From SG8-41 sp032123035 (GTDB lineage: Bacteria; Pseudomonadota; Gammaproteobacteria; Burkholderiales; SG8-41): DNA of 42,689 bases. The position numbers were made by a program, and so were the translations under genes. Below are positions 33,957 through 41,764 of the stretch, piece after piece (within the stretch, counting starts at the first letter, position 1; every line of letters begins with the position of its first letter). Location of the stretch: assembly GCA_032123035.1 (NCBI GenBank), contig JAQBFV010000034.1:1-42689 (forward strand), given 5' to 3'. The notes below the pieces were generated by a model. That model saw only the letters and a program-made list of their open reading frames with translations, did not search any database and was not told the DNA's origin.

Positions 33957-34919
33957 TTACTTCCGGCGCGCCCCTTTGGCCCGGTCGGCGACCTTCTTGC
34001 TTCCGCCCTTTGTCTTGACCGGCGGCCATCCAGTCTTGGGTCGCACGCGCTTGTACCATTCGAGGATCCGCTCGCCAGTCCATACCAACGTATCGGGCCG
34101 GTTGCAGACGTGCTCGAGAATGCGTCGCAAATGCTTGACCCGGTGCGGGACCCCCATGATGTAAGGGTGCAGGGTAAAGCACATGACGCGTGAGGAGCCG
34201 TCGGCCGCATCCTCGATCAACTGGTCGAACTGGTCGATCGCGCGGTCGGCGTACTCGGTGGCCCGGTGTCCCTGGATCAACAGCATCGCAAGGTCGTTCA
34301 GCTCCTGGGTGTAGGGGATGCTGACCAGCGTGCCGTGCTTGGTGCGCAGATCGACCGGCTGGTCGTCGAGCACCCAGTCCGCGACGTATTCGAATCCCGC
34401 TTCGGCGAGCCAGTCCACGGTGTCGTGCGTCTCGGCGAGCGCCGGGCCGAGCCAGCCCTTGGGCGGCTTTCCCGCATACTCCTTGAGGTGCTTGAAGACG
34501 CGATGGATCATTTTGCGCTGGTCGGGCACGGCCGGCAGCGCGCGCTGGATCCAGCCGTGGCCGACGAGATCCCAGTCCGATTCCAGGCAGGCGTCGACGA
34601 TCTGAGGATAGACGTCGCAGACCGAGCCATTCAGCACCAACGAAGCGGCGACACCGAATTCATCGAAAATTTTCTTTATCCGCCAGAAGGCAACACGGTT
34701 TCCGTATTCATGCCACGCCCAGTTCGGTATGTCGGGGACGCTCTTGACGACCCCGCCCGGCGGATTGACCACCGTGCGAGGCATGGGCTCACTGATGACC
34801 CAGTTCTCGACATTGATGCATGGCCACACCACCACCTTGGCGCCCCCCGGCAGCGGCAGCGGCGGGCGGTCAATGATCGGGACGTAATCGAGACGGTCAG
34901 TCGGCCAATCCAGTTTCAT
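33957..34919 (-). CDS. Polysaccharide-deacetylase-fold hydrolase (PuuE/cyclic-imidase-like)
   Basis: 320 residues, no signal peptide. It has the NodB-type barrel but in the form seen in PuuE allantoinase and cyclic-imide hydrolases, which open ring C-N bonds: the early PNWAWHEYGNRVAFWRIKKI block, GVAASLVLNGSVCDVYPQIV, the LVGHGWIQ catalytic His, and MCFTLHPYIMGVPHRVKHLR near the end. The classic TFDDG metal motif of sugar deacetylases is replaced by CINVENWV, again as in the PuuE group. It is convergent with the fused TTT permease and divergent from the racemase-fold gene, so a role in breaking down the imported compound is plausible. The exact substrate is unknown. Confidence 0.8.
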   Translation of the reverse strand: MKLDWPTDRLDYVPIIDRPPLPLPGGAKVVVWPCINVENWVISEPMPRTVVNPPGGVVKSVPDIPNWAWHEYGNRVAFWRIKKIFDEFGVAASLVLNGSVCDVYPQIVDACLESDWDLVGHGWIQRALPAVPDQRKMIHRVFKHLKEYAGKPPKGWLGPALAETHDTVDWLAEAGFEYVADWVLDDQPVDLRTKHGTLVSIPYTQELNDLAMLLIQGHRATEYADRAIDQFDQLIEDAADGSSRVMCFTLHPYIMGVPHRVKHLRRILEHVCNRPDTLVWTGERILEWYKRVRPKTGWPPVKTKGGSKKVADRAKGARRK

Positions 34920-35167
34920 GCGCCCTCTCCCTCCGGTTGTTTGCGGTATTCCCGCAGCGGCGTGCTTCCGCGTTAGGCGACGGACGCGCGGCTGCCCACA
35001 CCGCGGTCCCTGTCACTGCTATATATGATAGCTGTCTGGAGGGCCTTCAGCGGTTCTTGGCGAACATCGCGGCATTGTGGCTGCCAACGTCCGTCCACTC
35101 GGTCCCGGGCCGCCGAGCCAGTGTTGTACTATCTGCGCGCAAACCCAACCCCTGGAGTACTCTCGTA

Positions 35168-35914
35168 ATGAGCATCGTCACCCCTTGGTACCAGCTCGGC
35201 TACGTTATTCCTCACCTCTACACCGACCTCGATGCCTACCAGTTCTACCGCATTGCCCCCGAGGGCATGATGCTGGTCACGACCGGCCTCAACCTGACGG
35301 AGTACAGCCTCGAAGCCGTCGAACGGGAATTGCCAACCCTTTGGGAACGCTTTGACCTTCTTGCCAGAAAAAACGTGGACCGTATCTCGTTGAGCGGCGT
35401 GCCGGTGGCCTCGGCCCTCGGCCGGAAAAGAATGCTCGAAATTCTTGCCGAAGGCCGGGCGCGAACCGGACTGCCGTGCGACACGGATTTAGAAGCGCAC
35501 ATCGCGACGCTGCAGCACCTCGGAGCGACCCGGATTGCGCTGGCGACCCGCTGGCCCGAGGCAGTTAACACCGCGCTGACCCGTTACCTCGCCGAAGCCG
35601 GCGTCGAGGTCCTCGCCTGCCGCTCACGCGGACGCTCGCTCGCTCAGAATAAAGCGTCCAGCGCGGCCGACGATTACCAGCTCGCACTCGAGCTTGGCGG
35701 CCAGGTTCTGAGCGAGACACCCGATGCCCAGGCGCTCCTGATGCCGGGTGGCCTGTGGTTCGCCATCCACGCCGTGCCCCTGCTCGAGGCCGAGCACGGC
35801 CGGCCAGTGCTGCTCAACATTCTCTCGACGACGTGGGCAGCGCTCCATGCAGCGGGTGACCGCATGCACCGCCGTCCCGATCCGCGCTGGGGCCAGGTCC
35901 TGGCCCGCGTCTAA
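35168..35914 (+). CDS. Asp/Glu-racemase-fold protein, maleate-isomerase/arylmalonate-decarboxylase-like
   Basis: 248 residues from the ATG at 35168; a longer in-frame extension has no protein-like character. The order of elements fits maleate cis-trans isomerases: GYVIPHLYTDLDAYQFYRIA, LGATRIALATRWPEAVNTAL, LAEAGVEVLACRSRG and a closing LLNILSTTWAALHAAGDRM. The two active-site cysteines of the family should lie in a CTSG-like loop and a late SCT-like loop. Here these places read LSGVPVAS and LMPGGLWF, with no cysteine. So it is either a non-isomerase with a new mechanism or an inactive relative. It sits next to a TTT transporter and a PuuE-like hydrolase. Confidence 0.7.
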   Translation: MSIVTPWYQLGYVIPHLYTDLDAYQFYRIAPEGMMLVTTGLNLTEYSLEAVERELPTLWERFDLLARKNVDRISLSGVPVASALGRKRMLEILAEGRARTGLPCDTDLEAHIATLQHLGATRIALATRWPEAVNTALTRYLAEAGVEVLACRSRGRSLAQNKASSAADDYQLALELGGQVLSETPDAQALLMPGGLWFAIHAVPLLEAEHGRPVLLNILSTTWAALHAAGDRMHRRPDPRWGQVLARV

Positions 35915-35959
35915 CGAATCGGCCGCTCGCCGTCACCCATCAGCGCGGGGCAGCACAAG

Positions 35960-35993
35960 AAAAAGCGGACCGGCCACAAGGGCACGGCCCGCT
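35960..35993 (-). terminator. Terminator after the 77-residue gene
   Basis: On the minus strand AGCGGGCCG pairs with CGGTCCGCT (nine pairs, one G-U), followed by a T run. It lies 19 bases past the stop of the gene at 36012-36245 and supports that gene being real. Confidence 0.7.
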
Positions 35994-36011
35994 CCGGGGG
36001 AGACGATTCGT

Positions 36012-36245
36012 TTAAATCTGGCTCGCGAGCGCGTAGACGCGATCGAGGAAGGCGCCGACGTCAATTGTCGACAGGTCCTCGGGCAGCTTCGGGCTCAGTT
36101 CCTGTTCGGTCTGGAAACACGACATTGCGACCAGCCTGACCGCAGGGTTCCAGTTCACGCAGAGCAGTTCCTCGTCGCAGCGCTCTGCCACTTCGACGCG
36201 CTTCGCCGCTTTCGCTTTCCGGTAGTCGTCCAGGTAGATGACCAT
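36012..36245 (-). CDS. Small unknown cytoplasmic protein
   Basis: 77 residues, not recognised. It begins MVIYLDDYRKAKAAKRVEVA, a basic/acidic start I associate with short conserved proteobacterial proteins, and continues with LLCVNWNPAVRLVAM and an acidic, helical end. There is no signal peptide or membrane segment. A good terminator follows. A short weak frame upstream (36255-36461) is not convincing. Confidence 0.55.
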   Translation of the reverse strand: MVIYLDDYRKAKAAKRVEVAERCDEELLCVNWNPAVRLVAMSCFQTEQELSPKLPEDLSTIDVGAFLDRVYALASQI

Positions 36246-36551
36246 GGCTTGCTTTCAGCTCCAGTTTCGTTCTTGCCTGAACCATTGCAGGTTCCATGCC
36301 AGAGCGGCCGGGTAACCGATCGCGCCGCCAACTCCTTGTTTTGTATTGAGCGCAATGGACAACTCTCCAACGGAATGCCAACTGGTTCGCACTCGATGGC
36401 AAGCGTGACTGCCATCGAGTTCGTCGGGGTATCGAATTTTCGTCAGGCGGTAATGTGTCACCGTGAAATCTGCACGCAGGAAGCCCGCAGCGAGCTCTAG
36501 GGTAGCGACGCGTGTCTTCCAGCGTTACCGGAGTTCCTCCCCTGCCCCAAA
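36246..36551. other. Gap without a supported gene
   Basis: I see no gene with both a ribosome site and protein-like sequence here. It probably holds the promoter of the small gene at 36012-36245. Confidence 0.4.
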
Positions 36552-36577
36552 ACAAAAACCCCGCCGAAGCGGGGTTT
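36551..36577 (-). terminator. Terminator with UUCG-type loop
   Basis: On the minus strand AACCCCGC and GCGGGGTT form a perfect eight-base stem around TTCG, followed by a T-rich run. It lies ~70 bases past the stop of the repeat protein encoded at 36646-37455. Confidence 0.9.
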
Positions 36578-36645
36578 GGGTGAGAGCTGCTGCTAAATCT
36601 GGTCTTAGTATTTTTGAGTTAAGTTCCGTTTCGGTCACCTCATCC

Positions 36646-37455
36646 TTAATGCCCTTTCATGATGCCCTTTACGATGCATTTGCTCTTGCCGGGCACGACG
36701 GTGATGCTGCCATTGATCTTTCCGTACATGCCGCAGTAGGTCATGCGGTCGACATTCCGGAAGACGAAGCGGTAGCCCCCGCTCTCGCGATCGATCAGCA
36801 TCACGCCCGTCTCTTCCAATAGCGTCACCTTGGAGATCTTGCCGTTATCCTCCCACCGGCCGGAGTAGCTGCTGCGCTCCACATCGATCGAGCAGGTACG
36901 GGGCTTCCGCTTGCTGTAGAACGCGAAGTAGTCGACCTTCCCGTTGACGACCTGGACGCCAATCCGCGCATGTTGATCCCGGACCCCGGTGAAGCAGCTA
37001 AGCTTTTCGACGCCTCTCACCGCCTTTGCGACCAGGGTGTCGCTGCCCTTGCCCAGACTGCGTTTGTAGTATACGACCACCCGGTCCTGCGCCTCGGCGA
37101 GCGCCTCGGCCGCCTTTTTGGCCTTTTGCGCAGCTGTCGCCCCGGCAGCCGCGGCGTTGGCTTGCTCTCTTTTTGCTCCAGCTGCCATGCGGTCCTTGTT
37201 TCGCTGGTCTCTCACCTCGGTCGCTGCGGCTTTGTTGGCTTGCTCCATTTTTTCTGCAGCGGCCATGCGGCTCTTGTTGCGAGTGTAATTGGCGACCGCG
37301 CGATCTTGTGCCTCGCTCAGTGCCCTGGCTTTCCTGTCGGCTTCCGCCGCAGCCCTGAATGTCGCTTTTTCCGGCGATTGCGGTGGCACGCTGGCGTCGG
37401 CCATCCCGACGCCCCAGAATGCGAGAATGCAACACACGATAATGGAGCGTTTCAT
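36646..37455 (-). CDS. Secreted unknown protein with A-B-B-A coiled-coil repeats
   Basis: 269 residues, family not recognised. The start at 37455 opens a signal peptide (MKRSIIVCCILAFWGVGMAD). Residues ~27-135 are an Ala/Lys/Glu-rich helix with two kinds of repeat in mirror order: ALSEAQDRAVANYTR (45-59), SRMAAAEKMEQANKAAA (62-78), DRMAAGAKREQANAAAA (88-104), ALAEAQDRVVVYYKR (118-132). The rest (~150-269) is a beta-rich domain with four cysteines, probably disulfide-linked in the periplasm. The layout suggests a periplasmic stalk plus a small head. A terminator follows, so it seems to be a single-gene unit. Confidence 0.65.
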   Translation of the reverse strand: MKRSIIVCCILAFWGVGMADASVPPQSPEKATFRAAAEADRKARALSEAQDRAVANYTRNKSRMAAAEKMEQANKAAATEVRDQRNKDRMAAGAKREQANAAAAGATAAQKAKKAAEALAEAQDRVVVYYKRSLGKGSDTLVAKAVRGVEKLSCFTGVRDQHARIGVQVVNGKVDYFAFYSKRKPRTCSIDVERSSYSGRWEDNGKISKVTLLEETGVMLIDRESGGYRFVFRNVDRMTYCGMYGKINGSITVVPGKSKCIVKGIMKGH

Positions 37456-37763
37456 ACTCGATAATTCTCCACGATCCTGCAATTTTAGCTCCGGCTCGAT
37501 AACCAGAAGATCGCAGCGCCTTCTTCGTTTGCCACGTCCGAACCAAAACACGCCCTCTTTAGTGTGTTCGATCATATTCGTGCAGAGTGTCAAAACGCGT
37601 CAGGAGTCTATCCAGTGTGCACGCGGAATTGTCGCGACCTGGGAATGACCGCGCGGTGGCTTAGAGAGACCGGCTACGCCGGCACTGATGAGCGCGATGG
37701 TTCGTGGCGCCACCGCCGAAGGTGAAGCACCAAACTTTGCCTTGGCTTGGTGGCTCGTTTCGT
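37456..37763. other. Gap without a supported gene
   Basis: About 308 bases between two minus-strand genes. Open frames here lack protein-like features. A short GCCGGCTACGCCGGC hairpin lies near 37670, without a T run. It probably holds the promoter of the gene at 36646-37455 and the end of the gene at 37764-38258. Confidence 0.4.
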
Positions 37764-38258
37764 TTATTGCGCGAGCGGAATCTGCGCGAGGACTCCCGCT
37801 TGCGCTTCGGCATCGAGCCGAGTTTCGACCTGGTAGAGCCGTAGTTGCCGGGTCGGGCCCAGTACACTGGCCGCCTTGCGCAGGTACTCGCGTTTGAGGC
37901 GCTGGCGCTCCGCCTCGAGCCGCATGGCCTCGGCGAGCAGCACCTCGGCTTTGTCCGGCGCGAGTCCGCCGCGATTAAAGGCGTTGGCATATTCCACGAT
38001 GATGTCGAGCTGTTTCTCGCGCACCCCGACCACGGCACCCCGATATTCCTGGTAGACCGGCCAGAAATCGCTCTGTTCCTGGGCCGAGAGCAACATGTTG
38101 CCCGCGATACGGTTCCGGCGACGGGCCTCGGTCTGCACAAGCTGCTGCTTCAAGGTCATCTGCGCCCCGCCGGGTGAGGACTGCTGCGCAGCTGCCTCGA
38201 GAGGCATGACCAACTCAAAAACACAAAATGCAACCACGATCGCAACGAAACGTATCAT
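37764..38258 (-). CDS. Periplasmic helical protein, Spy/CpxP-like
   Basis: 164 residues. The start at 38258 (MIRFVAIVVAFCVFELVM) has an AGGGAG ribosome site and gives a signal peptide ending near EAAAQ. The mature protein is all helical with NMLLSAQEQSDFWPVYQEYR, then DKAEVLLAEAMRLEAERQRL and LGPTRQLRLYQVETRLDAEA. The "LxxxQxxxFWPxYxxY" plus late "LxxxxxxRLYQxE" pattern resembles small Spy/LTXXQ-type periplasmic proteins found in betaproteobacteria. It may respond to envelope stress, but this is by resemblance only. It follows the CobW-like gene after an 82-base gap. Confidence 0.65.
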   Translation of the reverse strand: MIRFVAIVVAFCVFELVMPLEAAAQQSSPGGAQMTLKQQLVQTEARRRNRIAGNMLLSAQEQSDFWPVYQEYRGAVVGVREKQLDIIVEYANAFNRGGLAPDKAEVLLAEAMRLEAERQRLKREYLRKAASVLGPTRQLRLYQVETRLDAEAQAGVLAQIPLAQ

Positions 38259-38340
38259 CGGGCAAGGCTCCCTTTCAGGCGTTACTTCGATTCGGTCACA
38301 CGCCAGCCCGGCCGGTCCGGTCCCGGCAAACCCGGAACCC

Positions 38341-39387
38341 CTAGCTCGCCCGCGACCCAACTGCGCCGATAGCGGCAAAAAGATTATCGACAGTTTGCCG
38401 TGGAATGTCGCGGGTGATGAACACGAGCCGCGTGCTGCGGTCTTCACTGGGCCAGGCAGCCAGCTCGAGCGGCGGATGGAACAGGTGCTGCACGCCCTGC
38501 ACGACCATTGGCCCCGCCTTGCCTTCCACGTTGACGAGTCCTTTGACGCGCAGCAGGTCGGGCCCGCGCAACGCCGTCAGGACATCGAGGCACTGGGTGA
38601 ACGACTCCCAGGGCATGGGTCGTTCGAATCGCAGCACGAAAGACTGCACCGCCTCATCGTGGACGTGGCCCTCCTCGTGGTCATCGGTCGCGCCCAGCCA
38701 GCGCTCGACCTCCTCGAGATCGGCGCGCGTGCGGCGCAGGCCCACATCGACTAAATATGCCAGCTCGATCTCGCCGTTTATCGCGATTCGCTGGGGCGCA
38801 CGGGTGTTCAATTCGCGAAGGCGCGACCTAAGCGTCTCGAGCTGCTTCTCGGTGACGAGGTCGGTCTTGGTGATTACGAGGCGGTCGGCCAGGGCTGCCT
38901 GCTTCACTGGTTCCTGGAACTGGCCGAGCTGTCCGACGACGTTGACGGCATCTACCACCGTCACTACGCAGTCGAGCCGAAACTGCTCCAGCAGGAGCGT
39001 GTCCGTAAGCAGGGTCTGCATCACCGGAGCGGGATCAGCCAGCCCCGTTGTCTCGATGATTACGCGGTTAAAGTCGATGATCTCGCCGTTGCGGCGCTGG
39101 ACGAAAAGCTCTCGCAGTGTTTCCTGCAGGTCTCCGCGCAGCACGCAGCACAGGCACCCGTTGTTGAGCAGCATCATCTGCTCGGACGAAACCTCCACGA
39201 GATCGTTATCCACGCCGATCTCGCCCAGCTCGTTCACGATCACTGCGACACGGTTCATCTCGGGTTGCTTGAGCAACCGGTTGATGAGCGTCGTCTTGCC
39301 GCTGCCGAGAAAGCCGGTGATGATCGAAACCGGGATGAGCCCGGCGAGGACATCACGCGTCGTCGTGGTCGTGTCCTGCGTCAGCAT
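38341..39387 (-). CDS. CobW/YjiA-family GTPase (G3E metal chaperone)
   Basis: 348 residues. G3E GTPases load metal ions, often zinc, into target proteins. The P-loop IITGFLGSGKTTLINRLL is at ~21-38, then the metal-binding CxCC motif in NNGCLCCVLRGDL, the ETTGLADPAPV switch, VVDAVNVVG, and the guanine-specific ITKTDLV. A His/Asp/Glu stretch (DDHEEGHVHDEA, ~236-247) may bind metal. The C-terminal CobW_C domain (~250-340) includes GLVNVEGKAGPMVVQGVQHL. The client is unknown. A ten-unit heptamer array starts ~10 bases upstream of its start codon, so normal promoter spacing is disturbed. Confidence 0.9.
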   Translation of the reverse strand: MLTQDTTTTTRDVLAGLIPVSIITGFLGSGKTTLINRLLKQPEMNRVAVIVNELGEIGVDNDLVEVSSEQMMLLNNGCLCCVLRGDLQETLRELFVQRRNGEIIDFNRVIIETTGLADPAPVMQTLLTDTLLLEQFRLDCVVTVVDAVNVVGQLGQFQEPVKQAALADRLVITKTDLVTEKQLETLRSRLRELNTRAPQRIAINGEIELAYLVDVGLRRTRADLEEVERWLGATDDHEEGHVHDEAVQSFVLRFERPMPWESFTQCLDVLTALRGPDLLRVKGLVNVEGKAGPMVVQGVQHLFHPPLELAAWPSEDRSTRLVFITRDIPRQTVDNLFAAIGAVGSRAS

Positions 39388-39397
39388 TTCATTTCAA

Positions 39398-39467
39398 GGT
39401 GAGCGGTGAACGGTGAACGGTGAACGGTGAACGGTGAACGGTGAACGGTGAACGGTGAACGGTGAGT
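39398..39467. repeat. Tandem heptamer array, ten units of GGTGAAC type
   Basis: Ten consecutive 7-base units: one GGTGAGC, eight identical GGTGAAC and one GGTGAGT. It lies between the CobW-like start and the LVIVD-protein stop. There are no spacers, so it is not CRISPR. Confidence 0.95.
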
Positions 39468-39509
39468 AATAGACAACATCTCTCAAATCAGGTTCTGCCC
39501 GTTGCTCTT

Positions 39510-39534
39510 CCGTTTACCGCTTACCTTTTACCGG
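39510..39534. repeat. Degenerate inverted heptamers facing the array
   Basis: Read on the minus strand this is CCGGTAAAAGGTAAGCGGTA followed by AACGG, that is, units GGTAAAA, GGTAAGC and GGTAAAC. They are inverted relative to the 39398 array and can pair with it through G-U wobbles, making a long hairpin in the gap. Confidence 0.6.
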
Positions 39535-39536
39535 TG

Positions 39537-40787
39537 TTAGATATTCATCTCCAGGCAGTACAACCCCCCTGTGAAGCGGTCCATCGCATAGACGATACCC
39601 CGGTCGTCCCAGAACACGTCGTTGATTTGCGACGAGCCCTTTGGCGTCAACGCGGGCGTAGCCGGCACGAAATAAGCGATTTCGCGCGGCTGCAGCGGAT
39701 TCGCCACGTCGTATGCGCGCACCCCCCCATTGAAGAATGTGCCCAGCACGATGTGGTCCGAGCGCATCGAGCACGGGCCCGGATAGTTCTCGTGAAGATT
39801 GTGCGCGCCGAAACGCCCGCCCCGCTTGGTGAAGACCTCCGGCGGAGGCAGCGGCAGGGTGGCGACCGGAACCAGGTTCGTCTCGTCGCTTCCATTCACG
39901 ACCCACGCGAGCTTGGGCCAGTCCTCGCCGTTGTCCCTCGTGCACTCATCCGAGACGATAATCGTGTTGTCCTTGTTGAACAGCGGCAGCACGGTATGGG
40001 TGAAGCCATTGAAGGGTGGCGAGTGTCGCCAGCGCGTGACCAGCTTGGGCTTTGACTTGTCACCGATGTCCAGGATGACCGTTCCGCCGTCGATGTAACC
40101 GATATAGACGCGGTCAGGGCGCTGCGGGTACGTGTTGGTATTGTGCGGACGATACCCGCCGTCGAAGCGAGGATGCCGCGGCAGCGGCCCCTCGGGATCT
40201 CCCTTGCGGGTGCCCGGAAGCCACCAGCGCCCCACCTCGGTCGGCTTCGCCGGATTGCGCACGTCGATGATCTGGTAGAACTGGTCGTCCTTGGGATGGC
40301 TCGGCTCGAAATCGGCGGCGCCTGACGTCAAATGCACGTACTCGCCGTCCGTGAACCACACGCAATGCGCGCCGCGCGAGCCCGGGCCTGACCGATCAAA
40401 GTGGGAAATCAGCTTCGGCGCCTCGGGCTTGCTGATATCGAACAAGTCGAAACCAGCCGGTTTGAGGCCCCACTCCTTGGTCTGGTACGCCACGACCATC
40501 ATGTCGCCCACGACATCGAGCGAGTTCGAGCGCACTTTCGCATGGGGCAGGTCGGTCTGGATCACGATCTTCGGGTTCTTGGGATCCGTAACATCGACCG
40601 CGGTGAAATTCTTGGGTGCCGACTCGTGCGCAAGCCACAGAATACGCCGGCCGTCTTTCGTCGCTTGCATGTTGCTACCCTCGCCGATGCCGCCGAAGCC
40701 GGCCAGCTCGTTGTGGGCAATCAGCTTCATATTGAGAGCCAGCTGAGTTGCTTGCGCCCCCGGTCGCATTGTTCCTTCGGCTGCCAT
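39537..40787 (-). CDS. LVIVD-repeat beta-propeller protein
   Basis: 416 residues, no signal peptide. Repeated segments of the form VDVTDPKNPKIV, FDLFDISKPEAPKLI, IDVRNPAKPTEVG, ILDIGDKSKPKLV and YDVANPLQPREI are LVIVD repeats that build a seven-bladed propeller. Family members are common in catabolic clusters, but their role is largely unknown; they are thought to bind or hold something rather than catalyse. A GGGGAGATAG ribosome site lies directly before the ATG, and the dehydrogenase stop codon is adjacent, so the two are cotranscribed. Confidence 0.85.
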   Translation of the reverse strand: MAAEGTMRPGAQATQLALNMKLIAHNELAGFGGIGEGSNMQATKDGRRILWLAHESAPKNFTAVDVTDPKNPKIVIQTDLPHAKVRSNSLDVVGDMMVVAYQTKEWGLKPAGFDLFDISKPEAPKLISHFDRSGPGSRGAHCVWFTDGEYVHLTSGAADFEPSHPKDDQFYQIIDVRNPAKPTEVGRWWLPGTRKGDPEGPLPRHPRFDGGYRPHNTNTYPQRPDRVYIGYIDGGTVILDIGDKSKPKLVTRWRHSPPFNGFTHTVLPLFNKDNTIIVSDECTRDNGEDWPKLAWVVNGSDETNLVPVATLPLPPPEVFTKRGGRFGAHNLHENYPGPCSMRSDHIVLGTFFNGGVRAYDVANPLQPREIAYFVPATPALTPKGSSQINDVFWDDRGIVYAMDRFTGGLYCLEMNI

Positions 40788-41750
40788 CTATCTCCCCTTT
40801 CTCGTAATGCGCCGCGGAGCGAATCCCCGCAATCTGGCGCGTTTTCTCAGAATCGCGTGTATCGCGGCGGTGTCCTGCTTCGCGCGTCCCTGCCGCAATG
40901 CTGCAGTATAGAGCTCGAGGCTGCGATCGAACAGCGGCGTCGGGCACCTCAACCGCCGCGCAAACGCGTGAATGATATTAATATCCTTCTGATAGACGTC
41001 CGCCTTCATCGTGGCCGGAAGGTAGCGTCCGTTCACCATCATCGGCCCGCGCACCTCGAACATTCTCGACGTCCCCGCGCCGTCCCGGATCACGCGGTAG
41101 ACCAAACCGAGATCGAGGCCTGCCTTCTCGCCCATCACCATCGCTTCGGCGGTGGAGAGGTTGTGAATCGTCACCAGGAGATTGGCAATAAATTTAAGCT
41201 TGGAGCCGATGCCGAATTCACCGCAGTAATACGTGGCGCGCGCAAACCCGTTAAACACCTTCCGGCAACGGTTGAATGCCCGGCGCTCGCCGCTCGCGTA
41301 GACCGCGATGTCCTTGGCGGCCGCCTGCGCCCCGGTGCCGCTGATCGGGCAGTCGAGCATCTCGATCCCGGCGCGGGCGAAGCGCCTGCGGCAACGCTCC
41401 TTCAGCTCGATCGGCATCGTGCTCGCTTCGATGACGACCGTGCCGCGGGCCGCTCCGGCCGCGATGCCGTCCTTGCCGAAAAAAGCCTCGGCCATGGCAG
41501 CTGGCGACGGCAGCGAGCTAATGATGACCCGCGCCGATTTCGCCACATCGGCGCACGAACGCGCCGCCCGCCCGCCCCGTCCCGCGAACTCCCGCCGCCG
41601 CGCCGCCGCGACGTCGTAACCCGTCACGGAGTGGCCGGCCGCCAGTAAATGGCGGGCAAAGGCGCCGCCCATAATCCCTAGACCGACGACGCCAACGGGC
41701 GTGCCCGATCTGCGTTGCCGTCTGCGCTGTGATCGAACTTTTCCGGCCAC
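40788..41750 (-). CDS. NAD(P)-dependent beta-hydroxyacid dehydrogenase (3-hydroxyisobutyrate DH family)
   Basis: About 320 residues with a GTG start at 41750; earlier frames overlap the bicupin gene. The Rossmann motif GVVGLGIMGGAFARHLLAAG begins at ~residue 19. The substrate loop DCPISGTGAQAAAKD and the catalytic Lys in GSKLKFIANLLVTIHNLSTA are intact. Such enzymes oxidise 3-hydroxyisobutyrate, tartronate semialdehyde or related acids. It is 14 bases after the bicupin stop and directly before the LVIVD gene. The N-terminus is unusually basic (RSQRRRQRRSGT). Confidence 0.87.
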   Translation of the reverse strand: MAGKVRSQRRRQRRSGTPVGVVGLGIMGGAFARHLLAAGHSVTGYDVAAARRREFAGRGGRAARSCADVAKSARVIISSLPSPAAMAEAFFGKDGIAAGAARGTVVIEASTMPIELKERCRRRFARAGIEMLDCPISGTGAQAAAKDIAVYASGERRAFNRCRKVFNGFARATYYCGEFGIGSKLKFIANLLVTIHNLSTAEAMVMGEKAGLDLGLVYRVIRDGAGTSRMFEVRGPMMVNGRYLPATMKADVYQKDINIIHAFARRLRCPTPLFDRSLELYTAALRQGRAKQDTAAIHAILRKRARLRGFAPRRITRKGR

Positions 41751-41764
41751 GATAGCGTTCCGTA

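Noticed and set aside
36255..36461. Small minus-strand frame before the 77-residue gene
   Set aside because: Rare start codon, no ribosome site, no terminator or coupling; not supported as a gene.
39398..39467. Possible CRISPR-like repeat
   Set aside because: Units are only seven bases with no spacers and no cas genes nearby.
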